From Thermomicrobiales bacterium (GTDB taxonomy: Bacteria > Chloroflexota > Chloroflexia > Thermomicrobiales > CFX8), in the NCBI GenBank assembly GCA_037045155.1, contig JBAOIG010000003.1, positions 310,001 to 374,000 of the forward strand: 64,000 nt of DNA. The letters are read 5' to 3'. Under the pieces are notes generated by a model, which saw only the letters and a program-made list of their open reading frames with translations, was not told the DNA's origin and made no database searches. Of the stretch, positions 35,019-43,788 are shown piece by piece (the stretch's first letter is position 1; the number at the start of each line of letters is the position of its first letter). The position numbers and the translations under genes are program-made.

Positions 35019-36326
35019 TCAGAACGTCAGTTGATCCCGAAAGCGCTGTTCGTCTTCATATGGCCCGACGACTGCAAGTGACATCCAGTCCTCGCGGATG
35101 TACTCGCGGGCAAGCATCAGCATCGATTCGGCATCGACGGCGTCGATCCGATCCATGACCTCCTCCGGCGTGAGGATTTCTCCGAATGTCAGCTCCTGCG
35201 ATCCAATCCAGCCGGCGACGGAGCGAGAGTCCTCCATCCCCATCAGGATACGACCCTTGCGAAGGTCTTTGGTTCGCTGAAGCTCCTCTTCCCCGACCAC
35301 GGTCGTCCTGAGCTTGTCGAGCTCGGCCATGACAGCCTGAATCGTCTCGTCAATTCGCTGCACATCGGTGCCGGCATAGACGACTCCCTGACCAACATCG
35401 GCGTATTGTCGGAAGTAGCCGTAGACGGAATAGACCAGCCCGCGTCGCTCACGAATCTCCTGGAACAGGCGGGAGCTCATGCCACTGGAAAGGATCGCGT
35501 CGATCATTCCCTGGGTATAGCGCCTGTCGTCGGTGTAGGGGAGCGCTGGATGGCCGATGCACAGGTGTGCCTGTTCGGTTGGCCGGTTGACGAGCCGCAC
35601 GTGGGGCGCAGTGTGCTGAAAGACGGACGGAATGATAATGGTTGGTGTGGCTGGGGCCATGGCGCCGAAGTAGCGATCGGCAAGCTCGACGACGCGCTCG
35701 TGGTCGACCTTCCCCGCAACCGCGATGACCAGGCGATCCGGGCTGTAGTAGCGGTCGAGGAAGTTGTGCAGGTCGCTCGTTCCGATCGAGCCGACGGTTT
35801 CCTCGGTGCCGATAATCGTGCGGCCGACCGGCTGATTGTCCCAGACCACCTCGTCGATGATGTCGTGGACAAGATCGTCCGGAGTGTCGACGATCCCTCG
35901 GATCTCCTCAAAGATGACGAGCCGCTCTTTTTCGAGCTCGTCGGCGGGAAAGGTTGAATGACGGAGGATGTCGGCCAGGACATCGAACGCGAGGTCAAGC
36001 TTGTCGGCCGGAACCTTGGCCCAGTAATTCGTGCTTTCGCGTCCTGTCGCCGCGTTGAGGATGCCGCCGACGCCCTCGATTTCCTCGGAGATCGTTGCCG
36101 GGTCGGGGCGTTTTTCGGTGCCCTTGAACAGCATGTGCTCGAGCACGTGGGAAATCCCCGCGTGAGACTCGATTTCCCAGCGAGACCCTACGTTGTAGTT
36201 GAAGATGACCGTGGCCGAATGGACATGGTTCATCCGGCTCGTCACGATTCGAACACCGTTCGGCAGCGTCGTCTTCCGAAAGAAGTCGGTTACCTCGGTC
36301 CGCGGGCCTGCAATCGTTGAGGTCAC
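35019..36326 (-). CDS. M16-family zinc metallopeptidase
   Basis: A 435-residue peptidase. The inverted zinc motif is HVLEHMLFKGT (HxxEH, about residues 60-64); the third ligand is likely the Glu of FEEIRG. The order and length fit processing-peptidase-like bacterial M16B proteins. A C-terminal inactive-type domain follows with the usual TGKDP-like layout. Its start codon overlaps the pncC stop by four bases, so both are likely cotranscribed. Confidence 0.88.
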   Translation of the reverse strand: MTSTIAGPRTEVTDFFRKTTLPNGVRIVTSRMNHVHSATVIFNYNVGSRWEIESHAGISHVLEHMLFKGTEKRPDPATISEEIEGVGGILNAATGRESTNYWAKVPADKLDLAFDVLADILRHSTFPADELEKERLVIFEEIRGIVDTPDDLVHDIIDEVVWDNQPVGRTIIGTEETVGSIGTSDLHNFLDRYYSPDRLVIAVAGKVDHERVVELADRYFGAMAPATPTIIIPSVFQHTAPHVRLVNRPTEQAHLCIGHPALPYTDDRRYTQGMIDAILSSGMSSRLFQEIRERRGLVYSVYGYFRQYADVGQGVVYAGTDVQRIDETIQAVMAELDKLRTTVVGEEELQRTKDLRKGRILMGMEDSRSVAGWIGSQELTFGEILTPEEVMDRIDAVDAESMLMLAREYIREDWMSLAVVGPYEDEQRFRDQLTF

Positions 36327-36889
36327 TCGGATTCCTGTTCCGTATTCATTGGCGATCGATCTCTCGTCAAATGCACCGCCAGCGCGAGCGCCTCATGGAT
36401 CGCTGACTGCATGATTGTCGCCCGGTGGCCTGAAAGCGCTAGCTTCCGGGTCTCCACGCGATCAGGCAGCGCGACGGCGATGTAAACAAGGCCGACTGGC
36501 TTCCGGGCTGTGGCCCCGCTCGGACCAGCAATACCCGTGCTGGAAATGGCAAAATCGACATCCAGTGCTCGTCGGGCGCCAGCTGCCATCTCGGCAGCGC
36601 ACTCCTCGCTCACCGCGCCAACGCGGTCGAGCGTGCTGTGCGTGACACCGAGTACCCGCACCTTTGCTTCGTTTGAATACGTGACGAAGCCGCCCGTCAG
36701 ATAGTCGGACGACCCAGCGATCTGAGTGATCGCGTACGCGATCCCTCCGCCGGTGCACGATTCGGCAGTCGCGCAGGTCCAGCCACGCTGGCGAAGCTGA
36801 TTTCCAAGTTGCTCGGCCAGCCCAAGGACTGGCTCTGGAAATGATACGGACTCCAGTTTCATGTTCACCTGTCGCGGAGTATCGTTCAC
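36323..36889 (-). CDS. pncC: Nicotinamide-nucleotide amidohydrolase (CinA C-terminal domain)
   Basis: A protein of about 188 residues consisting only of the CinA C-terminal domain: TCATAESCTGGGIAYAITQ, GSSDYLTGGFVTYSNEAK and AISSTGIAGPSGATARKPVG. This domain deamidates nicotinamide mononucleotide in the NAD salvage cycle. There is no N-terminal CinA domain. The start may be GTG at 36889 or ATG at 36862; AGGTG lies just before the latter. Confidence 0.85.
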   Translation of the reverse strand: MNDTPRQVNMKLESVSFPEPVLGLAEQLGNQLRQRGWTCATAESCTGGGIAYAITQIAGSSDYLTGGFVTYSNEAKVRVLGVTHSTLDRVGAVSEECAAEMAAGARRALDVDFAISSTGIAGPSGATARKPVGLVYIAVALPDRVETRKLALSGHRATIMQSAIHEALALAVHLTRDRSPMNTEQESE

Positions 36890-36983
36890 TCAGGGTTCTC
36901 GTTGCAACCTCACGGGCGTGGGTTGTGATAATCAGCCGCAGATTGTCTCCGCGCGGTCTTCGGAAAGGCACGACGGTAGCGCG

Positions 36984-37421
36984 ATGACCTATCAGTCGAC
37001 CCGCGAAGTCGTCCGCAGGGTGATGCCACTGCTGGACCAGTTGGCGACCAGCTCAGTCGATAAGGCGCGGTTGCTGCAGTACCTGTCGGCATCGGCCGGC
37101 GTTGATTGGGGTGTGCTCGAGGTTGCAGCCGATCGGGTTGTGGGCGGAGCGCGAGTAGTCACATACCGTGATTGTGCCAACGGAGCCGAGCATTCACTCG
37201 TCTACCCGGACGCGCTGGCAGCGGACTTGCGCGATCTCGTCGTTGCTGAATACAAGCGGCTAGCTGTCGATCGGCCGTTGTCGTTGATGGATGAACGGTT
37301 GTTCGCCCACTTCTATAGCAGTCAGTGCGCGAGTTGCGTGTTTCGTGGACCAGGCAATGAGCAGATCCACGCCGAGTGCTACTTCGCGGGATATCCAGTC
37401 AACTTCGAGCCGACTGCCTAG
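36984..37421 (+). CDS. Hypothetical protein with a C-terminal Cys cluster
   Basis: A 145-residue protein I do not recognise. The N-terminal two thirds are alpha-helical in character (TREVVRRVMPLLDQLATSS onward). The last third has SSQCASCVFRGPGNEQIHAECYF, three cysteines and a histidine that could bind a metal. It starts 95 bases from the divergent pncC gene. Neither a strong ribosome-binding site nor a family match is visible. Confidence 0.5.
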   Translation: MTYQSTREVVRRVMPLLDQLATSSVDKARLLQYLSASAGVDWGVLEVAADRVVGGARVVTYRDCANGAEHSLVYPDALAADLRDLVVAEYKRLAVDRPLSLMDERLFAHFYSSQCASCVFRGPGNEQIHAECYFAGYPVNFEPTA

Positions 37422-37477
37422 TCGGAGCACGCTCATCGCGCACCCCGACTGATCGATCTGCGTGCGTTGCCGCGGGG

Positions 37478-38026
37478 CTACTTCAGTGTCTGAATGTAGG
37501 CAATCAGATCGGCGACCTTCTGGGGAGTCAGCTGGCTGGAGAAGTCCGGCATCACCGGCGGGTATCCCTCGACCAGGTGGCTGTTGGGCTTCTCAATCGC
37601 AGTCTGGATATAGGCTTCGTCGGCGGTCACGCTGGACCCATCAGCCAACTTCACCTGATTACCGTAGAGACCCTTCCAGGTCGGGCCGGTCAATTTCGAT
37701 CCGTCGATCGAGTGGCAAGCCACACAACCAAGGCTGGTCGCGAGCGCCTTCCCGTCATCCGCATTTCCCGCTGGCAGCGCGACAGGGCTGCCGCTCTCGG
37801 CGCCAGGTGATCCCACGGGCGAGCCGTCCGCCACAGGGGATGCTTTAATATTTCGCGCCTCCATCGTCGCGAGCGTCTGCTGATTGGTTCCGCTGTCATC
37901 GGTCCCAGAGCAGGCAGCCTGGAGGGACACGAGCACCAGCAGCGCGGCTGCGATGGCCATCACTGACAGCGATCGCGCTCGGCGAGGACGAGGAGTACCT
38001 TCGACCTTCTCCTGGATCTCGAGCAT
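37478..38026 (-). CDS. Lipid-anchored c-type cytochrome
   Basis: A 182-residue protein. An N-terminal helix ends in a lipobox-like LVSLQAACSG, followed by a low-complexity Ser/Pro/Gly linker (about residues 60-85) and a class I cytochrome c domain. The heme motif is CVACH (about residue 101), and the distal ligand is probably the Met of PVMPDFS. It likely transfers electrons at the outer face of the membrane. The ATG at 38026 has AGGA upstream. No oxidase genes are nearby. Confidence 0.87.
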   Translation of the reverse strand: MLEIQEKVEGTPRPRRARSLSVMAIAAALLVLVSLQAACSGTDDSGTNQQTLATMEARNIKASPVADGSPVGSPGAESGSPVALPAGNADDGKALATSLGCVACHSIDGSKLTGPTWKGLYGNQVKLADGSSVTADEAYIQTAIEKPNSHLVEGYPPVMPDFSSQLTPQKVADLIAYIQTLK

Positions 38027-38225
38027 GTTCTTCTTTCCTTGGATCCGACCACCCAACCCACGGACGCGCCCACCCACTGGCGCATCGCCGTGTAACGTAT
38101 CACAACATCCGGGGGTTTGCACCGCGCGGCAGACCTCGAGTGTGGAACAATCGCCGGTTGGCGGGTCCGCGCGCCGCGCGACCGCAACTTGGCACTAGAC
38201 GATATCGCTCTCGGGGGGATCCAAC

Positions 38226-38672
38226 GTGGGAAGAGTTACGAAACGAATACTGCTGTTCGCGATCGTCGCGATTGCGCTATCCGGTTGCGGCGGGGGGAAT
38301 AGCGGCGCGGATCAATCGGTCAAGGACCTGGTTACAAATCTGAGCACGAGCAACTACGCGGGAGCATGGGATGTGCTCCACCCCGCTCAGCAGCGAGTAG
38401 TTCCGAAGGATCTCTTCATCCGCTGTGGCGTCGATTCCGAGAAGACGAAGGATCCGAAGGTCGACAATCTCGAAATCCTGGAGACCAGGAAGGTGAACAA
38501 AGATCTCCCCTGGGTCGGGAAGGTAGATGCCACCGAGGTCAAGATCCGGATGCTTCAGGGCGAGGATACTCGCGAAGGGTTCTACGATGTCGTCAAGGTC
38601 GATGGCACATGGCGATGGACCCTGACGACGCGATCACTGAGCGCGTTCGAGGCTGGAAACTGCCCGCCATAA
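38226..38672 (+). CDS. Small putative lipoprotein
   Basis: A 148-residue protein starting at GTG 38226 with a G-rich ribosome-binding site before it. The signal peptide RILLFAIVAIALSGCGGG ends in a lipobox with the acylated Cys at about residue 21. The mature part (VKDLVTNLSTSNYAGAWDVLHP onward) resembles small NTF2-like extracellular domains. It is convergent with the serine hydrolase gene. Confidence 0.7.
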   Translation: MGRVTKRILLFAIVAIALSGCGGGNSGADQSVKDLVTNLSTSNYAGAWDVLHPAQQRVVPKDLFIRCGVDSEKTKDPKVDNLEILETRKVNKDLPWVGKVDATEVKIRMLQGEDTREGFYDVVKVDGTWRWTLTTRSLSAFEAGNCPP

Positions 38673-38681
38673 TGGTCGGGA

Positions 38682-39488
38682 TCAGTCTGCTGGCCAGAGG
38701 CCGGCCGCGTGCAGAGCGGCGCGGCTGAGCTCGCCGATGGCGTATTCCCCGTCGTGCTGGTCGGGGAACCCCTCGCAGAAGACGGCGAGGATCATCCGCC
38801 CGACTGGTGTCTCGACAAACCCGACGTCGTTGGTGACGCCAGCGATACTGCCGGTCTTCGATCCCCAGCGCAGATCGGCACGTTCTGGCAGATAGCGGGC
38901 GATTCGCCGCGCATTCTGCTGCCGGGACAGCATTGTCACCATCGCCTCGCGGGCCGCTGTCGACGTGGCGCGATCCCCGAAGATCGCGTCAACGATCGCG
39001 ACGTAGTCGTCGGGAGTTGCCAGGTTCTCCTGCTCTCCCTCAATTGCCGGCCGGCCCTTCATCTTTCGCGCCAGTGTGGACATCGACATCCCCAGCTCGA
39101 GCATCGTCGCGTTTACCGCATCCATTCCGGCAAGGTCGATCAACATGTTCGTTGCCGTGTTGTCGGATATCGAGATCATCAGGTAGATCAGATCGTCGAT
39201 GGTTAGCTCAATTCCGTCGTGGAGATGCAGCAGAATCCCGCTACCGGCCGCTTTCTCGGTAGCCGACAGAACATGCCGTTGGTCCAGTGACCGCTCACCA
39301 CGGTCGATCTGACGATAGATCTCGATCATGAGCGGGATCTTGACCGTGCTGGCTGCCTTGAACTGTCGTTGGCCATTGTGACTCCAGCGGTTGCCATCCG
39401 GCCCTGCAACCGCGATTCCGACAGTTCCCCCCGACGCCTGCTCGATCGTCGTTACGAGCTCCTCGACCGGTTCCCAGTTGATCTTCAT
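38682..39488 (-). CDS. Class A beta-lactamase-like serine hydrolase, cytoplasmic-looking
   Basis: A 268-residue protein with the penicillin-recognising fold. The active-site serine is in ASTVKIP (SxxK), followed by SDN (ISDNTATN) and KTG (SKTGSIAG). The Glu of the class A omega loop (ExxLN) is not visible, so this may be an esterase or carboxypeptidase rather than a true beta-lactamase. There is no signal peptide from the ATG at 39488 (GAGGGGG upstream), which is odd for the family. Confidence 0.75.
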   Translation of the reverse strand: MKINWEPVEELVTTIEQASGGTVGIAVAGPDGNRWSHNGQRQFKAASTVKIPLMIEIYRQIDRGERSLDQRHVLSATEKAAGSGILLHLHDGIELTIDDLIYLMISISDNTATNMLIDLAGMDAVNATMLELGMSMSTLARKMKGRPAIEGEQENLATPDDYVAIVDAIFGDRATSTAAREAMVTMLSRQQNARRIARYLPERADLRWGSKTGSIAGVTNDVGFVETPVGRMILAVFCEGFPDQHDGEYAIGELSRAALHAAGLWPAD

Positions 39489-39596
39489 TCGTGTTCCCCC
39501 TCGCCTGGCAGCAGTTGCTCCGACCGGCTGCATCGTACCGCAGACGCGTGACAGGTAACGCTCGCGGGGCTAGACATAAACCGCCCGAGAGATTGC

Positions 39597-39602
39597 TATA
39601 CT
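39597..39602 (+). promoter_or_regulatory. -10 box for a probably leaderless rlmN transcript
   Basis: TATACT ends six bases before the ATG at 39609, giving a start of transcription at the codon. It is in the context TTGCTATACT. No good -35 box at 17 bases is visible. Confidence 0.5.
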
Positions 39603-39608
39603 TATTTG

Positions 39609-40763
39609 ATGGATACGAATGAGATCGCCACACCCGAACCACAGCTCGTCCTGCACCCGGTCGCCAGACGAGGGCGGTTCGTGCCACGCAATATCTACGA
39701 ATTACGGCTCGACGAGCTTGAGGGCTGGTGTCACGATCGGGGCGAGGCGACCTATCGGGCCCGCCAGCTCTACCGCGGGGTCTATCAGCAGCTTGCGAGT
39801 GGCTATGACGATGTTCAGGTGCTCCCGAAGCGGTTGCGTGACGCGCTGGCCGAGGACGTGCCGTTCGCGGCGCTGACGCCGATTCACGAGATCTCGACCG
39901 ACGACGGCGAGACGCTGAAGGTGCTCTACCAGACGGCCGATGGTCAGACACTCGAGACAGTGCTGATGTTCTACTCAGATCGGGCGACTGTCTGCGTTTC
40001 CTGTCAGGTTGGCTGTGCCGTCGGTTGCTCATTTTGCGCGACCGGCCTGATGGGGCTGCAACGAAACCTCAGCGCAGGGGAGATGGTCGCTCAGGTGGTG
40101 GATATGGCCCGCCGGGCGCGGGACAAGGGCCGCCCATTGACCAATCTGGTGATGATGGGGATGGGCGAGCCGTTCCACAATTACGACAACGTCATGAAGA
40201 TGGTCGCTATCCTCCACGACCCGATGGGGATGGGCTTCGGCGCGCGTCGAATCACGATCTCGACATCCGGTGTCGTGCCGTTCATCGACAAGCTGGCGAC
40301 GGAGCCCTGGCAGGTCAACCTGGCGGTCTCGATTCATGCGGGGGACGACGAGCTACGCTCCGAGCTGGTGCCACTCAACCAGCGATGGCCGCTCGCGGAG
40401 CTCATCGGCGCAATCCGGCGCTACATCAAGATAACTGGCCGGCGGGTCTCGTTCGAGTACGCAATGCTCAATGGCGTGAACACAAGAGACGACGACGCTC
40501 GACAGCTTGCTCGTCGACTGCGCGGGCTACTTTGCCACGTCAACCTGATTCCCTACAACCCGACCCCGGCCTATCCCTACGAGCGACCTGGCAAGGACGT
40601 TATCGAACGCTTCGCGGCCATCCTGCGCGATGCTGGAATCCCCGCCACCGTGAGATATTCGCGTGGTGTGGAGATCGCGGCCGCCTGCGGCCAACTCCAT
40701 GTGGAGCACGCCGCGACGCTGCGTGCGGGGGCCGATTCAGCCTCAGGCTCTCTCGACGACTGA
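39609..40763 (+). CDS. rlmN: 23S rRNA (adenine2503-C2)/tRNA methyltransferase, radical SAM
   Basis: A 384-residue radical-SAM enzyme that methylates A2503 of 23S rRNA. The 4Fe-4S motif is CAVGCSFC, with CxxxCxxC spacing. The two catalytic cysteines are in VSCQVGC and near the C-terminus in AAACGQL. NLVMMGMGEPFHNYDNV is a hallmark of the family. The ATG at 39609 fits a leaderless start; TTG at 39606 is less likely. Confidence 0.93.
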   Translation: MDTNEIATPEPQLVLHPVARRGRFVPRNIYELRLDELEGWCHDRGEATYRARQLYRGVYQQLASGYDDVQVLPKRLRDALAEDVPFAALTPIHEISTDDGETLKVLYQTADGQTLETVLMFYSDRATVCVSCQVGCAVGCSFCATGLMGLQRNLSAGEMVAQVVDMARRARDKGRPLTNLVMMGMGEPFHNYDNVMKMVAILHDPMGMGFGARRITISTSGVVPFIDKLATEPWQVNLAVSIHAGDDELRSELVPLNQRWPLAELIGAIRRYIKITGRRVSFEYAMLNGVNTRDDDARQLARRLRGLLCHVNLIPYNPTPAYPYERPGKDVIERFAAILRDAGIPATVRYSRGVEIAAACGQLHVEHAATLRAGADSASGSLDD

Positions 40764-40835
40764 CCACCCGGAGCGCGTATGCTCTCGTTGTGGCCCGCGA
40801 GATGGACGGTCGGGCCAAATGCAAGGGGGGTGTTC

Positions 40836-42059
40836 GTGCGGATCGCCTGGTTTGACCCGTACTCTGGCGCCAGTGGGGATATGGTGCTCGGCGCGCTTAT
40901 CGATGCTGGCTTGTCGGTTGACGCTCTGCGAGATGTGCTGGAGGGGCTTCACCTGCCCGGCTGGAGGCTATCGGCCGAGGCGGCCGGCCAGCACGGGATC
41001 ACCGGCACTCGCGCCATTGTTGCGGTCGACGATGACGCCCCTGCCCGGGATTGGGCCGTGATCCGTGACCTGCTCGAACGCGCGACGCTCCCCGAGCCGG
41101 TGCGCGACGGCGCACTGGCGATCTTCCGCGCTCTGGCAGAGGCCGAGGCTCGCGTTCACGGCGCCGACGTCGAACGGGTTCATTTCCATGAGGTCGGTGG
41201 AGTCGATGCGATCATCGACATCGTCGGCGCGGCGGCGGGGTTGTACCTCCTGGGAGTTGAGCGCGTCTTCTCAGGACCTCCGGCGCTGGGCCGCGGCTTC
41301 GCACAATCCCAACACGGCACGATTCCAATTCCTGCGCCGGCCACGGCGGAGTTGCTGGCGCGAGCTGGCGCGCCGTCGATCGACGCCGACGTTCAGGCCG
41401 AGCTGCTGACCCCGACTGGCGCCGCGATCCTGACGACGTTGGCCGAATTCGAACGACCGATGTTTCGCACGACCGCCGTAGGCTCCGGCTTCGGCCAACG
41501 CCAGCTCCCCTGGCCAAATGCGCTGCGAGTCTGGCTTGGCGATCTGTCTGATGCCGTCCCAACTACGGACGAACCAGCGGCTGACAGCGAGCTGCTGCTC
41601 GAGGTCAATATCGACGACATGAACCCGGAGTTCTATGAGCTGCTGATCGAGCGGCTCTTCGGTGCTGGCGCGCTGGACGTGTTCCTGACACCGATCGTGA
41701 TGAAGCGCGGGCGGCCGGCCACGAAGCTGAGCGTCATCACCGGCGCAGACCGACGCCGCGAGATCGAAGAGACGCTGTTCGAAAACAGCTCGACATTCGG
41801 GGTCCGGGCAACACGGATCGAGCGGACGAAGACAGATCGCTCGTGGGTGACGGTCGCCACTCGTTGGGGCGACGTTCGGCTGAAGCTGAAGATTTGGCGT
41901 GGTCGCGTCGTCGAGGTTGCGCCGGAGTATGCCGATTGTCTCTCGATCGCTCGCCAGGCGGACGCGCCGCTCCGACTGGTCTACGGCGAGGCGAAGCGCA
42001 TCGGCGACGCATTCGTCGGCCGCCGGGGGGACGCTATCGATGCCGACCGCCAGCGCTGA
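40836..42059 (+). CDS. larC: Nickel-pincer cofactor biosynthesis protein LarC
   Basis: A 407-residue LarC that inserts nickel into the pincer nucleotide cofactor of lactate racemase-like enzymes. Family segments: FDPYSGASGDMVLGALIDAG at the N-terminus, VHFHEVGGVDAIIDIVGAA, GTIPIPAPATAELLA and VNIDDMNPEFYELLIERL with the MKRGRPATKL stretch. Here both halves are in one frame; in lactobacilli they are joined by a programmed frameshift. GTG at 40836 has a G-rich site upstream. LarB and LarE are not in the window. Confidence 0.9.
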   Translation: MRIAWFDPYSGASGDMVLGALIDAGLSVDALRDVLEGLHLPGWRLSAEAAGQHGITGTRAIVAVDDDAPARDWAVIRDLLERATLPEPVRDGALAIFRALAEAEARVHGADVERVHFHEVGGVDAIIDIVGAAAGLYLLGVERVFSGPPALGRGFAQSQHGTIPIPAPATAELLARAGAPSIDADVQAELLTPTGAAILTTLAEFERPMFRTTAVGSGFGQRQLPWPNALRVWLGDLSDAVPTTDEPAADSELLLEVNIDDMNPEFYELLIERLFGAGALDVFLTPIVMKRGRPATKLSVITGADRRREIEETLFENSSTFGVRATRIERTKTDRSWVTVATRWGDVRLKLKIWRGRVVEVAPEYADCLSIARQADAPLRLVYGEAKRIGDAFVGRRGDAIDADRQR

Positions 42060-42061
42060 GG

Positions 42062-42937
42062 TCAACGCATCAGCGCACCGCGCAGAAATGCGAGGATGAG
42101 CCGACCGAGCGCCTCCGGCCGATCCTCCTGGATGAAGTGATTGGCGTGCTCGAAGATATCGGTCCGACTATCGTGGAGAAGCTTGCCGATCTCGACTGCT
42201 CGGCTGGATGGAAACGCGCGATCGTTGCCACCCCATGCGACAAGCCCCGGCCTCTCGAAGTTGTAGAGCGCCTCTCGCCAGCGGTGAAAGTCCGCTGACG
42301 TCAATCCGTCGATGTGGCTCATGCGGCGCAGGACACTCCAGAGGCCGTCGGTAAACGGGCGCCAGTAGACCGCGATGACATCGTCGGTCAGTCGCTCCTT
42401 GTCATCGACGTAGCGGCCGAACGCCTCACGTAGCATGAATGGCCGCGCGGCCGCAGTTGCCAGCCGGCCGGCGATCGGCAGGTTGATGAGGGCGAGCGGC
42501 GAGAGTGGTGAGCTGTGCCAGTCGTCGATCCAGACGCTCGTGTTCGTCACGATCATGTCGCTGACCCGGTCAGGCGCTCGGGCGAGCATCTCGCAGGCGA
42601 CAAGCGCGCCATAGTCATGACCAACCAGCGCCGTCCGTCCGATGCTCAGTTCGTCGAGCACGCGCAGCATCGCCGTTGCCTGACCGGCCGGCGACAGATC
42701 GACGGTGGCCGGCCGGTCAGCGAACCCGAAGCCGATCAGATCCGGGACAATGGCGCGGCGCTCGCGGGAGACAACTCGCGCCACGTCCCGCCAGAGAAAG
42801 CTCGACGTCGGAATGCCATGCAGGAAAACGATCGGCTCGCCAAGCCCCTCATCCAGCACGAAGGTGCGAATGCCGTCAACGACGACCGGTCGAAGCCGCG
42901 CTTGCCAGTCCGCGACCGGATCGGTTGTCATCCTCAC
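42062..42937 (-). CDS. Alpha/beta hydrolase with Asp nucleophile
   Basis: A 291-residue hydrolase. The nucleophile elbow is GHDYG, so an aspartate replaces the serine of esterases, as in haloalkane dehalogenases and epoxide hydrolases. HGIPTSSFLWRDV is the oxyanion region, the acid lies in GGNDRAFP and the histidine in EHANHFIQEDRP. Substrate is not determined. The GTG at 42937 overlaps the slipin stop; ATG at 42931 is an alternative. Confidence 0.78.
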   Translation of the reverse strand: MRMTTDPVADWQARLRPVVVDGIRTFVLDEGLGEPIVFLHGIPTSSFLWRDVARVVSRERRAIVPDLIGFGFADRPATVDLSPAGQATAMLRVLDELSIGRTALVGHDYGALVACEMLARAPDRVSDMIVTNTSVWIDDWHSSPLSPLALINLPIAGRLATAAARPFMLREAFGRYVDDKERLTDDVIAVYWRPFTDGLWSVLRRMSHIDGLTSADFHRWREALYNFERPGLVAWGGNDRAFPSSRAVEIGKLLHDSRTDIFEHANHFIQEDRPEALGRLILAFLRGALMR

Positions 42938-43773
42938 GATTCCGACTCGGCCTGATGCTCGACAACCCGCGCGAGATTGGCCAGCGTGCCACTCTGACTG
43001 AGGTTCATGAACGCGCTGATGAGATCGACCGGGACCGGGAAGAGGATCGTCGAGTTCTTCTCGGTCGCAATTTCGGTCAGGGTCTGGAGGAATCGGAGTT
43101 GCAGCGCGATTGGCTCGGTGGCCATTACCGCGGCGGCGTCGTGAAGCTGCTGGGCTGCCAGCGATTCACCCTCGGCGTGAATGATCTTGGCGCGCTTCTC
43201 GCGCTCGGCCTCGGCTTGTCGCGCCATCGCCCGCTGCATCGAGTCTGGTAGCTCAACATCCTTGATCTCGACGACACTGACCTTGATGCCCCATGGCTCC
43301 GTTTGCTCGTCGATGATTGTCTGGAGCTTCTGGTTGATAACCTCGCGAGCCGCGAGCAGCTCGTCCAGCTCGACCTGCCCCAGAATCGAGCGAAGCGTCG
43401 TCTGGGCGATCTGCGAGGTCGCGCGGACGTAGTCGGCGATGTTGACGATCGCCATCCCGGCATCGACGACGCGGAAGTAGGCGACCGCGTTGACGTTCAC
43501 CGTGACGTTATCGCGGGTGATGACCTCCTGTCGGGGGATATCCATCGTGAGGGTTCGGAGGTCGACACGAATCATCCGTTCGATGAACGGGACCAGCAGG
43601 ATCAGCCCCGGCCCGCGCGCGCCCGCAAGCCGGCCGAGACGAAAGACGACGCCTCGTTCGTACTCCTGGGTGATCTTGATCGTTGCCGAGGCAAAGATGA
43701 TCAAAAACAGGATGATCGCGCCGACGGCGATGAGAATACCTACGTTCACGTCAACTCCATTCGCTTGCGCCAC
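42934..43773 (-). CDS. Slipin, SPFH-domain membrane protein
   Basis: A 279-residue member of the stomatin/slipin family. A membrane helix (residues about 12-30) is followed by an SPFH domain: EYERGVVFRLGRLAGARGPG, RQEVITRDNVTVNVNAV, GIKVSVVEIKDVELPDSMQRAM. The long charged stretch after it (RQAEAEREKRAKIIHAEGES) is a coiled coil for oligomerisation. It follows nfeD by 15 bases, the usual nfeD-slipin pairing. Confidence 0.88.
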   Translation of the reverse strand: MAQANGVDVNVGILIAVGAIILFLIIFASATIKITQEYERGVVFRLGRLAGARGPGLILLVPFIERMIRVDLRTLTMDIPRQEVITRDNVTVNVNAVAYFRVVDAGMAIVNIADYVRATSQIAQTTLRSILGQVELDELLAAREVINQKLQTIIDEQTEPWGIKVSVVEIKDVELPDSMQRAMARQAEAEREKRAKIIHAEGESLAAQQLHDAAAVMATEPIALQLRFLQTLTEIATEKNSTILFPVPVDLISAFMNLSQSGTLANLARVVEHQAESES

Positions 43774-43788
43774 GCACCATGTGGCATA

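Noticed and set aside
40836..42059. Programmed frameshift in larC
   Set aside because: The gene is one continuous frame, unlike the split larC1/larC2 of lactobacilli.
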